From assembly GCA_029202385.1 (NCBI GenBank), contig CP119314.1, forward strand, positions 4,701,001-4,765,000: a DNA stretch of 64,000 nucleotides. Reading direction: 5' to 3'. Made by a program: the position numbers and the translations under genes. The stretch comes from Candidatus Sphingomonas phytovorans. Lineage in GTDB: Bacteria; Pseudomonadota; Alphaproteobacteria; Sphingomonadales; Sphingomonadaceae. This document shows positions 55,492 to 62,935 of this stretch, piece by piece. How positions within the stretch are numbered: position 1 is the stretch's first letter; each line of letters starts with the position of its first letter. Below the pieces are notes generated by a model. That model did not search any database. It worked only from the letters and a program-made list of their open reading frames with translations, and had not been told where the DNA came from.

Positions 55492-55529
55492 CCTATCTGG
55501 AAATCCCTTGATTTTCAGATAGGTTTTTT
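55492..55529 (+). terminator. Rho-independent terminator after secreted protein 2
   Basis: CCTATCTGGAAATC pairs with GATTTTCAGATAGG over a 4-base loop with a single G-T pair, followed by six T. The start of the ABC-transporter gene lies 30 bp on. Confidence 0.93.
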
Positions 55530-55559
55530 CCTTTGATCCCTCGCTGGATGTCGGGATAG

Positions 55560-56264
55560 ATGTTGCAATTGACCAATGTCGGAAAAGCCTATGGGCCGCC
55601 GACACAACCGGTCCCGGTGCTGAAGGACGTGTCGTTCTCGATTACGCGTGGCACTTTTTGCGCACTTGTCGGTCCTTCAGGATCGGGCAAGAGTACCTTG
55701 CTCAATATCGTGGGCCTGCTCGACAAGCCCGATACCGGCCGAGTCATCCTCGACGATGTCGTCGTCGACTACTCGTCAGCACAGCAGGCAGCCCGGCTCC
55801 GTAATGCGATGCTGGGCTTCGTCTTTCAGTCCTTCCAGCTATTACCCCGCTTGTCCGCCTGGCAGAATGTCGCACTGCCCTTGCTCTATCGCGGCATCCC
55901 GCGCGAGCGGCGCAGGGTGGCGGCGCTGGCCATGCTCGACCGGGTCGGGTTAGCCGACCGCAGCCATCATCGCCCTACCGAGCTTTCCGGCGGTCAGCGC
56001 CAGCGCGTTGCGCTGGCCCGCGCATTGATCGGGAAGCCGAGCCTGATCCTTGCCGACGAGCCGACCGGAAGCCTCGACAGCGTGACGGCGATCGAGGTGA
56101 TGGAATTGTTGCGGCATCTGAACCGCAGCCTCAACGTCACGATCCTGATGGTGACTCATGATCGCGACCTGGCCGCTCAATGCGATCGCCAGATCGAGTT
56201 TCTCGATGGCCGGATCGTCTCCGACAGGCTGTCGCCGGCAGCGGCCATCCCGATGCCGGCATGA
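55560..56264 (+). CDS. MacB/LolD-type ABC transporter ATPase
   Basis: 234 residues. Walker A is [20 protein letters not shown], the signature is [17 protein letters not shown], Walker B is [13 protein letters not shown], and VTHDRDLA holds the switch His. The length and the ADEPTGSLD form are those of the MacB/LolD/FtsE class of mechanotransmission or exporter ATPases. It overlaps the permease gene by ATGA. Together with the permease, adaptor and TolC-like protein it should form a tripartite exporter. Confidence 0.93.
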   Translation: MLQLTNVGKAYGPPTQPVPVLKDVSFSITRGTFCALVGPSGSGKSTLLNIVGLLDKPDTGRVILDDVVVDYSSAQQAARLRNAMLGFVFQSFQLLPRLSAWQNVALPLLYRGIPRERRRVAALAMLDRVGLADRSHHRPTELSGGQRQRVALARALIGKPSLILADEPTGSLDSVTAIEVMELLRHLNRSLNVTILMVTHDRDLAAQCDRQIEFLDGRIVSDRLSPAAAIPMPA

Positions 56265-57463
56265 CGACGACGGGCGCCATGTCATCGGGTGCACCGCCGG
56301 GCGAGCTCTTCGCCGAGGCCTTCGCCAATCTGTACAGCCAGGGCATCCGCTCGATCCTTGCCTTGCTCGGCATCACCGTCGGCACCGCATCGATCATCGC
56401 CATGCTGAGCATTGGGAATATGGCGCAACTCGAGGCGCTCAAAAGCTTCAAGAGCATGGGAATCGATATGCTGCAGATCCGCGCCGCCCAGACCGGCGCC
56501 GGTGCGGCGGGTTTCGACCGCCACCTGGTCGATACTCTTCCGGCCGACGAGCCGGACATCCTGACCGCCGTGCCCCTGTCGATCAGCCGCGGTCAGGTCA
56601 CGGCCGCAGGTGTGGCGGCGGACGTGGCGACCATAGCGATCTCACCCGCCTTCGCGACACTCGCCGGACTGCCGCTGCGTAGCGGGCGCACGATCGGCGA
56701 GGCCGATGATTGCGGGCTGGTGGCGATGGTCGGCGACGGGGCGGCGACGAAGTTATCGGCGCCGGGGGCCAGGCTTCTGCCAGGCGCGAAGATCGCGATC
56801 GGCGATTATGGCTATACGGTAATCGGCATTCTGGCACCGGTGCCGAACGAATCGATGAATCCGACCGACTATAATGATTCGGTGTTCGTGCCCTTCGCCT
56901 GCAGCCGCCGCATCATGCCGGGCGGCGATCCCAATACGGCATTGATCCGGCTCAAGCCCGACGTCGATTCGGCTGCCGTGGGCGAGCGGGTGAAGGCGCG
57001 TCTTGCCAATGCTTCATCGACACTGACGGTGATCGACGCGCGCGGGCTGGTGAAGGCGATGAAGGCGCAGATGGGTGTCTATACCCGCCTGCTCGCGGCG
57101 ATCGGCGGCGTCTCGCTGCTCGTCGGCGGGATCGGCGTGATGAATGTGATGCTGATGAGCGTGATGGAGCGCCGACGCGAGATCGGCCTGCGCGCGGCGA
57201 TCGGCGCGACGCCGCGCGACCTGCAACTCATGTTCCTGGTCGAGGCGGCGGCGCTTGCCCTGGTGGGCGGATTGGCGGGCGTCGCGCTTGGCGTCGGCGC
57301 GTCCTGGTTCATGGCCAGGGCGATGGGCTGGGGCTTCGCGGTCGCGCTCTATGTGCTGCCGCTGGGTACCGGGGTGGCCGGCCTGGTCGGCATGGCCTTC
57401 GGCATCTACCCCGCCATCACTGCGTCCCGCCTCGATCCGATCGAGGCGCTGCGTGCGGAATAG
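56261..57463 (+). CDS. MacB-type ABC permease
   Basis: 400 residues from the ATG at 56261 that overlaps the ATPase stop. The first membrane segment (ILALLGITVGTASIIAMLSI) is followed by a large MacB_PCD periplasmic domain (about 60-250). The FtsX-like C-terminal core has three segments, including GVSLLVGGIGVMNVMLMSVM and the RRREIGLRAAIGATPRDL coupling loop. It couples ATP hydrolysis in the cytoplasm to periplasmic conformational change in the export complex. The end overlaps the antisense lipoprotein by 47 bp. Confidence 0.92.
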   Translation: MTTTGAMSSGAPPGELFAEAFANLYSQGIRSILALLGITVGTASIIAMLSIGNMAQLEALKSFKSMGIDMLQIRAAQTGAGAAGFDRHLVDTLPADEPDILTAVPLSISRGQVTAAGVAADVATIAISPAFATLAGLPLRSGRTIGEADDCGLVAMVGDGAATKLSAPGARLLPGAKIAIGDYGYTVIGILAPVPNESMNPTDYNDSVFVPFACSRRIMPGGDPNTALIRLKPDVDSAAVGERVKARLANASSTLTVIDARGLVKAMKAQMGVYTRLLAAIGGVSLLVGGIGVMNVMLMSVMERRREIGLRAAIGATPRDLQLMFLVEAAALALVGGLAGVALGVGASWFMARAMGWGFAVALYVLPLGTGVAGLVGMAFGIYPAITASRLDPIEALRAE

Positions 57464-57605
57464 GCGCCTGATAGGGTTTGAGCTCCGGCAGGGGGACTGG
57501 CTGTGCCAGCGTCGGCTGGGCGAGCGGTCGCTTGAGCTCCGCCGGTGTGGCGCATCCGGCGAGCAGCATCGGGACCGCGACGGCCATCATGCCGGTCTTC
57601 ATCAT
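57417..57605 (-). CDS. Small antisense lipoprotein
   Basis: 62 residues. A GAGGAGG ribosome-binding site lies ahead of the ATG at 57605. The signal peptide MMKTGMMAVAVPMLLAGC ends in a lipobox with Cys18. The mature part is only about 44 residues and rich in Pro and Leu (LAQPTLAQPVPLPELKPY). It is encoded opposite the end of the permease gene and the leader of tolC, so it is convergent with the exporter operon. The unknown family cannot be named; lipobox and strong ribosome-binding site argue for a real gene. Confidence 0.6.
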   Translation of the reverse strand: MMKTGMMAVAVPMLLAGCATPAELKRPLAQPTLAQPVPLPELKPYQAPIPHAAPRSDRGGTQ

Positions 57606-57665
57606 GTCAATCGCCTCCTCATCCTCGCCATTGCGACCGGCATTGTCCTGTCCCTGGGTAGTTCC

Positions 57666-59099
57666 ATGCCGGCCGGCGCGCAAACCGTCGAACCCCTGTC
57701 GTCACCCTATGCCTCACCGGTTCCCCCACCGCCATCGCGCCCGGTGCCGAAGGGAGCCGCTGTCGCGATCAGTCTGACAGAGGCGGTGGCGCTCGGCCTG
57801 CGCGACAATCGCACGATCAAGTCAGCCTATTTGTCGCGTATCGCGCAGAAATTCGACCTGTTCGTCGCCGGCACCCGGTTCAGGCCCCGCATCAACGTCG
57901 CCGCCGATGTCTTTCGGGCATGGAGCGGCGGCGTGTCGAGCACCCAGTCGAACGTCACGCCGCAAGTGGGAGTGCTCCTCCCGACCGGGGCGAATGCCGG
58001 CTTTTCCTGGGCGCGGAACGACCGCTTCCAGGACGGACAGCATTTCGCCAGCGAGGTCAGCACCTTCTCGGTGAGCCAGCCCTTGCTGCGCGGCGCCGGC
58101 CCTGACATCAACCTCGCGCCGATCAGGCGGGCTCGCCTGCAGGAGCGGATCAATCAGCTCGGCTTGAAGAACACCGTCTCGAACGCGGTGAGCAGCATCG
58201 TGTTCGCCTATCGCGGGCTGGTCCAGGCGCAGGAGCAGGTTCGCCTGGCCGAGCTGGCACTGAAGCGCACCCGGGACCTGCTCGAAACCAACCGTGCGCT
58301 GATCGCGGCCGGGCGCATGGCCGCGGCTGATATCGTTCAGACCGAATCCGGGGTGGCGAACCAGGAGGTGGCCGTTCTGCAGGCCGGGCAGACGCGGACG
58401 TCGGCGCAGCTCGCTTTGCTTCAACTTCTGGCGCTCGACCTGAGCACGAATATCGTCGCGGGTGACAGTATCGATACAGGCCGTGTCGCGATCGACCTCG
58501 ACAAGGCGCTCGAGCTCGGCCGGTCAGCGCGGATGGACCTGCTGTCGTCGGAGCTGGCGGTGGAGCAGGGCCGGATATCGCTCCGCGAGGCAAAGAATAA
58601 CCGGCTCTGGGATTTGTCGGCCACCGGCAGCGTATCGCGTTTCCGGGGCAGCGACGCGCTGCGATCGCCGCTGGACGGCGATACCGACAAACGAGTCGGG
58701 CTGACGCTCAATATTCCGATCGGCGGTGACTATGCCCCGCGCCAGGGGGAGATCAACGCGACAGTCGCGCTGCGACAGGCCGAAATCACGTATCAGGACA
58801 CCAGCCAGGCAGCCGAATCGCAGATCCGCGATGCGGTGCAGAGCGTCGAGGCGAGCTGGCTCCAGCTCGAGGCCGCGCGGCGCGCCAGGAACCTGGCGGC
58901 GCGCGCACTGGATATCCAGCGGGAGAAGCTCAACTTCGGCCGGGCCTCCAATTTCGAGGTGCTCTCGTTCGAGGCCGACCTGCGTGCCGCCGATGCGCAG
59001 GAATTGTCGGCCAAGATCAATTATCTCAATCAATTGACCTCTCTTGATCAGCAAATCGGAAGTACGCTCGATACATGGAAGATCGATCTCAACGACTGA
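57666..59099 (+). CDS. TolC-type outer-membrane efflux protein
   Basis: The protein is a trimeric outer-membrane channel of the OEP/TolC family: VAISLTEAVALGLRDNRTIK, FSVSQPLLRGAGPDIN, YRGLVQAQEQVRLAELALKR, and in the second repeat VGLTLNIPIGGDYAPRQGEI with long helices. From the ATG at 57666 it has 477 residues, but a signal-peptide-like stretch (ILAIATGIVLSLGSSMPAGA) is encoded just upstream, at about 57620-57675, and no ATG, GTG or TTG stands in frame before it. The true start is thus unclear (rare codon or small error). It belongs to the exporter operon. Confidence 0.85.
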   Translation: MPAGAQTVEPLSSPYASPVPPPPSRPVPKGAAVAISLTEAVALGLRDNRTIKSAYLSRIAQKFDLFVAGTRFRPRINVAADVFRAWSGGVSSTQSNVTPQVGVLLPTGANAGFSWARNDRFQDGQHFASEVSTFSVSQPLLRGAGPDINLAPIRRARLQERINQLGLKNTVSNAVSSIVFAYRGLVQAQEQVRLAELALKRTRDLLETNRALIAAGRMAAADIVQTESGVANQEVAVLQAGQTRTSAQLALLQLLALDLSTNIVAGDSIDTGRVAIDLDKALELGRSARMDLLSSELAVEQGRISLREAKNNRLWDLSATGSVSRFRGSDALRSPLDGDTDKRVGLTLNIPIGGDYAPRQGEINATVALRQAEITYQDTSQAAESQIRDAVQSVEASWLQLEAARRARNLAARALDIQREKLNFGRASNFEVLSFEADLRAADAQELSAKINYLNQLTSLDQQIGSTLDTWKIDLND

Positions 59100-60403
59100 G
59101 GCGGATCGTACCGCAGACGCGCCGCGGCCGGATCGCCGTAGCGCTGGCGATAGCGTGCGGCGTGCTGGCGCTCTGGTGGTGGGCGCGGGGTTCGGGCAGC
59201 GCGCCGGGGCCGGCGGCACTCGTCGAAAAGAGCCAGGTGGTGAAACGCACGCCCTTCGCGTCGACGCTCAACGTGACGGGGACGATCGGCCCGGGCAATG
59301 GAATCGACATTACCGCGCCGTTCGACGGCACGATCAAATCGATCAATTTCGCTTATGGCGATCTGGTCAATCGGGGCCAGACGCTGGTCGAACTCGATCT
59401 TTCCGAGCTCGAGCAAAGCCGCAACGAGGCGGAAAGCGCCTATCTGAAGGCGGCTCAGACCTCGGGCGACATGGCGTCCTGGACGAGCGGCCCTGAAGTT
59501 TCCCGCGCCCGGCGTGCGGCCGAGACAGCGATGTTCCAGCTCGACGATACCGAGAACAAGCTGCGGGAAACCAAGACGTTGCTTGATCGCGGCCTTGTCT
59601 CGCGATCCGAATATGACGGCATGGTCCAGCAGCAGCGGTCGCAAAAGGCGTCGCTGGAGGCGGCGCGGGAGGATCTGGGAACCACGCTGCGGCGGGGCCA
59701 GGGGCCGAACCGGCGGCTGGTTGAGCTCGACCTGACCAATGCGCAGCTCCGTCTCGCCAAGTTGACCGCGCAGTTCGACGGGGCCGTGCTGCACGCGCCG
59801 GACGACGGGATCGTGGTCCGGCCGCCGCCCGGGCAAGGCAATGGGGCGGGCAGCGAGGCGCTTCATGTCGGATCCCGCGTCACCAAGGGACAGCTGATCG
59901 GAACGATCGCGCGGGCGGGGGGGCTCGGCGTGTCCTTCCGCCTGGACGAAGGCGACATCAACCGGATCAAGGTCGGCATGCCGGTGACGGTGACGGGACC
60001 AGGTTTCGGCGAGATCTCCCTTGCCGGGCAGATCGCGAGCGTCGCCGGGGAGGCAAGCAAGGATTCAGCGGGCGGTACCGGCAAGGCAAGCTTCACCGCG
60101 ACTGCCCGCCTCGACCCGCTGACCCCTGAACAGGCCGCGCGGGTAAAGATCGGGATGACGGCAATGGTGATCGTGATCGCCTACAGCAATCCGAGCGCGA
60201 TCGTCGTTCCTCCCGAAGCGGTGCAGGGTGCCGCGCCGGCGGCGACCGTCACGGTCCGCGATGGTAAGACTGGCAAGCCAGTCCCGAGGACTGTCCGGCT
60301 TGGCCTCGTTTCTCCGACCGGTGCCGAGATCCTCTCGGGCCTGAAACCGGGCGAGGAAGTCTTGTGGTCGGTGGCGCAGCCAGCCGCTCCCGCGACGCCC
60401 TGA
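59075..60403 (+). CDS. MacA/HlyD-type periplasmic adaptor
   Basis: 442 residues, starting 25 bp inside the tolC end. One membrane anchor (IAVALAIACGVLALWWWA) precedes the lipoyl-like half motif (NGIDITAPFDGTIKSINFAY), then a long coiled-coil hairpin (about residues 100-210: ESAYLKAAQ, DNTENKLRE-like text), a second lipoyl half (VLHAPDDGIVVRPPPGQGN) and beta-barrel and membrane-proximal domains. It links the MacB-like permease to the TolC-like channel. Operon order is ATPase, permease, tolC, adaptor. Confidence 0.9.
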   Translation: MEDRSQRLRRIVPQTRRGRIAVALAIACGVLALWWWARGSGSAPGPAALVEKSQVVKRTPFASTLNVTGTIGPGNGIDITAPFDGTIKSINFAYGDLVNRGQTLVELDLSELEQSRNEAESAYLKAAQTSGDMASWTSGPEVSRARRAAETAMFQLDDTENKLRETKTLLDRGLVSRSEYDGMVQQQRSQKASLEAAREDLGTTLRRGQGPNRRLVELDLTNAQLRLAKLTAQFDGAVLHAPDDGIVVRPPPGQGNGAGSEALHVGSRVTKGQLIGTIARAGGLGVSFRLDEGDINRIKVGMPVTVTGPGFGEISLAGQIASVAGEASKDSAGGTGKASFTATARLDPLTPEQAARVKIGMTAMVIVIAYSNPSAIVVPPEAVQGAAPAATVTVRDGKTGKPVPRTVRLGLVSPTGAEILSGLKPGEEVLWSVAQPAAPATP

Positions 60404-60435
60404 GCGCCGGCCCCAAAGGCTGAGCCTGCCGGCGC

Positions 60436-60879
60436 TCAGCGTTGCAACCTGGTCGCGAGGATGATCGACGAGGTCGTCTTCTCGACGCCTTCGAGCATGC
60501 CGATCGCATCGATCAGGTCGTTGAGCCGGTTGACATGCGGCGCCTCGACGATCGCGATGAGATCATGCTGGCCGCTGATCGCGAACAGGCTGGTGACCTC
60601 GGGTATCGCGGCGAGCTCTTCCTGGGTCTGGTGGGTGACCTTGGGGAAGACCTTGATCATCACATGCGCGCGGATCATCCGCAGGTCGTAATCCGTGCCG
60701 AGCCGCACCGTGTAGCCGGTGATCGTCCCGGTGCGCTCAAGCCGTTCGATCCCGGCATAGACGCCCGCGCGCGACACGCCGAGCGCGGTGGCGAGATCGG
60801 ATACGGGGCGGCGCGAATCCTCGCGCAGCATCGCCAGCAATTGAAGGTCGAAGCTGTCCTGGCCCAGCCGGTCGCTCAC
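60436..60879 (-). CDS. Lrp/AsnC family transcriptional regulator
   Basis: 147 residues of typical length. Winged helix near the start (LLAMLREDSRRPVSDLATAL, VSRAGVYAGIERLERTG), and a C-terminal RAM/effector domain (AHVMIKVFPKVTHQTQEEL, VTSLFAISGQHDLIAIVEAP). These regulators usually sense amino acids. It starts with a GTG overlapping the stop of the peptidase fusion (GTGA), so it is produced from the same message and most likely regulates this operon and perhaps the divergent receptor (inference). Confidence 0.92.
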   Translation of the reverse strand: MSDRLGQDSFDLQLLAMLREDSRRPVSDLATALGVSRAGVYAGIERLERTGTITGYTVRLGTDYDLRMIRAHVMIKVFPKVTHQTQEELAAIPEVTSLFAISGQHDLIAIVEAPHVNRLNDLIDAIGMLEGVEKTTSSIILATRLQR

Positions 60880-62798
60880 GGGATCGGCTCGTCGGCATAG
60901 ATGGCGGTGCGGGCCGGCGCGGTGCTGGTGGCGAGCCCGCGATACATGCCCTCGGTGTTCATCGCGAACGCCGCATGGCCCTTGCCGTCGATCGCGATCA
61001 GCCCGCCATCGCCGCCGATATCGCCGATCGCCTCAATCGTGTCATTGGCGGCGTCCCGCACGGTCTGGCCCTTCCACGCGATACGGTCGCAGACCTGGCG
61101 CGCGGCGCTTTCGCGGATGAAATATTCGCCGGTGCCGGTCGCCGATACGGCGCAGGTCCGGTCGGCGGCATAGGTGCCAGCACCGATGATCGGTGAATCG
61201 CCGATCCGGCCCCAGCGCTTGCCGGTCAGTCCGCCGGTCGAGGTCGCCGCCGCGACATGCCCGCGCATGTCGAGCGCGACCGCGCCGACGGTGCCGAAGC
61301 GATGGGTGGGGTCGAGCGCGGCATGCTCGTCGCGTTTCCAGGCGAGATATTCCTGCCAGCGCTTCTCGGTGCGGAACCAGCCTGGATCGACCTGTTCGAC
61401 GCCCTGTTCGCGCGCGAACTGGTCGGCGCCCGGCCCGGTCAGCAGCACATGGCGCGAGCGCTCCATCACCGCGCGGGCAAGCGTGACTGGATTCTTCGTC
61501 GCGCTGACGCCAGCCACGGCACCGGCCTTGAGCGTCGCGCCGTCCATGATGGCGGCATCAAGCTGGTTCTTGCCTTCGGCATCGAACACGGCGCCGCGAC
61601 CGGCATTGAACAGCGGATTGTCCTCGAGCGGTCGAAGCGCTGCTTCGACCGCCTCGACGCTCGATCCGCCCCGACGCAGCACCGCCGATCCGGCGGCGAG
61701 CGCTTCGGACAGTCCCTGGCGATACGCCTTGTCCTGCTCGGGTGTCAGATCGCCGCGCGAGACAACGCCCGCGCCGCCGTGGATCACGAGCGACCAGGCA
61801 GCGTTCGGGGGGAAGGGCGCGCCGGTGAGTCGTCCGGCCTTGACGCTCGCGATGCCGCCGAACGCCGGCCTGGTCACCTTGAGCGTCCTGAGATCGAGTG
61901 CGCCATCGGTGCCGATACCGGTCACCTTCACCGCTGCCCAGTCGAGCGGCCTGCCCGCCGTCGCGCCGGGCGCGCCCTGCGGCTCGACCAGCCACGCATG
62001 GCCGCCGTCGAGGGTGTGGAGCGTCGCGGTGCCATCGGCGTCGACGCACAGGGCAGCCTTCTCGTCGACGCCGATCCCGATCGCTTTCGCATCGCCGCTC
62101 GCGCGAGTCTGCGCCACGAACGCGATCAGCCGGCCGAGCCGGTCGCGTGCGTTGAAATGCGTGTCGGTCACGATGTGGGCGAGGAACGGCATATGAAGGA
62201 AGCCGTGGACCATCGTCACCGCCGGCCCCATCGGGTCGGCGAGCGCGGTGATCGAATCGACGCTGCCGCCGTCCATCGCGCCATAGGCAGTGCCGCCCAG
62301 GATCGCTAGGCCGGCGCTGGTGCCCCCGATCGGTCGTCCCCGCGCGACATGCGCGTCAATCGCCTTCGCGACCGGGCTGTCCTTCCAGTAGCGCACATAA
62401 TTGGCCTGGTCGCCGCCGGCGATGAAGATGCCGTCCGCATGAGCAAGGATCGCCAGCACCTTCGGATCGGTCGATGCCTTGCGATCGTCGAACACCAGGG
62501 TCTCGACCGAGGCAGCGCCGCCGATATCCTTGTAGATTTCCTCGCCCGCCTCGGCACCGCCGGAGGCGCGCAGCACGACGATATGGCCGTTCCCGGCCCT
62601 GGCAAGGAACCAGCGCCATGCATCATGCGGCCAGCCGCCACCGCCCATCAGCATGAGGCCGGTGGCTGTCCGGCCCGGGGTCTTCGCCGCGACGTCGCCG
62701 ATGCTGTAATAGGTGTAGCCGGCGGGTGTCCCAGCCTGCGCCGCGGGCGCCATCAGCGCGAGCAGCAGTGCGGCAATCGAGCAGCGCAGAGTGTGCAT
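60876..62798 (-). CDS. Exported cyanophycinase/isoaspartyl-peptidase fusion
   Basis: 640 residues. A signal peptide (SIAALLLALMAPAAQA) follows a strong GAGGAGGG ribosome-binding site. Residues 25-330 are a cyanophycinase-like S51 serine peptidase (IFIAGGDQANYVRYW; nucleophile Ser161 in GGTSAGLAILGG; VTDTHFNARDRLGRLIAF). Residues 345-630 are an Ntn-hydrolase L-asparaginase/isoaspartyl peptidase (LVIHGGAGVVSRG, NPLFNAGRGAVFD; catalytic Thr503 in RFGTVGAVAL; GRIGDSPIIGAGTYA). Cyanophycinase releases beta-Asp-Arg dipeptides, and isoaspartyl peptidase splits them; both steps are in one exported polypeptide. This suggests use of external cyanophycin or isoaspartyl peptides (inference). Confidence 0.9.
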   Translation of the reverse strand: MHTLRCSIAALLLALMAPAAQAGTPAGYTYYSIGDVAAKTPGRTATGLMLMGGGGWPHDAWRWFLARAGNGHIVVLRASGGAEAGEEIYKDIGGAASVETLVFDDRKASTDPKVLAILAHADGIFIAGGDQANYVRYWKDSPVAKAIDAHVARGRPIGGTSAGLAILGGTAYGAMDGGSVDSITALADPMGPAVTMVHGFLHMPFLAHIVTDTHFNARDRLGRLIAFVAQTRASGDAKAIGIGVDEKAALCVDADGTATLHTLDGGHAWLVEPQGAPGATAGRPLDWAAVKVTGIGTDGALDLRTLKVTRPAFGGIASVKAGRLTGAPFPPNAAWSLVIHGGAGVVSRGDLTPEQDKAYRQGLSEALAAGSAVLRRGGSSVEAVEAALRPLEDNPLFNAGRGAVFDAEGKNQLDAAIMDGATLKAGAVAGVSATKNPVTLARAVMERSRHVLLTGPGADQFAREQGVEQVDPGWFRTEKRWQEYLAWKRDEHAALDPTHRFGTVGAVALDMRGHVAAATSTGGLTGKRWGRIGDSPIIGAGTYAADRTCAVSATGTGEYFIRESAARQVCDRIAWKGQTVRDAANDTIEAIGDIGGDGGLIAIDGKGHAAFAMNTEGMYRGLATSTAPARTAIYADEPIP

Positions 62799-62935
62799 TG
62801 TCCCTCCTCAAGGGCGAATCCAACCGGATCGCCTAACAAAATGCGCGACGAATGCCGTCTATCCGCATTTTTCATATTCCATTTTGTTGCCACGCAGTGT
62901 CAATATGTCGCGGGGCAGCAATCAGGGGGAAAATG

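Noticed and set aside
61174..62309. Two long plus-strand frames
   Set aside because: Antisense to the cyanophycinase fusion, whose two catalytic domains are complete.
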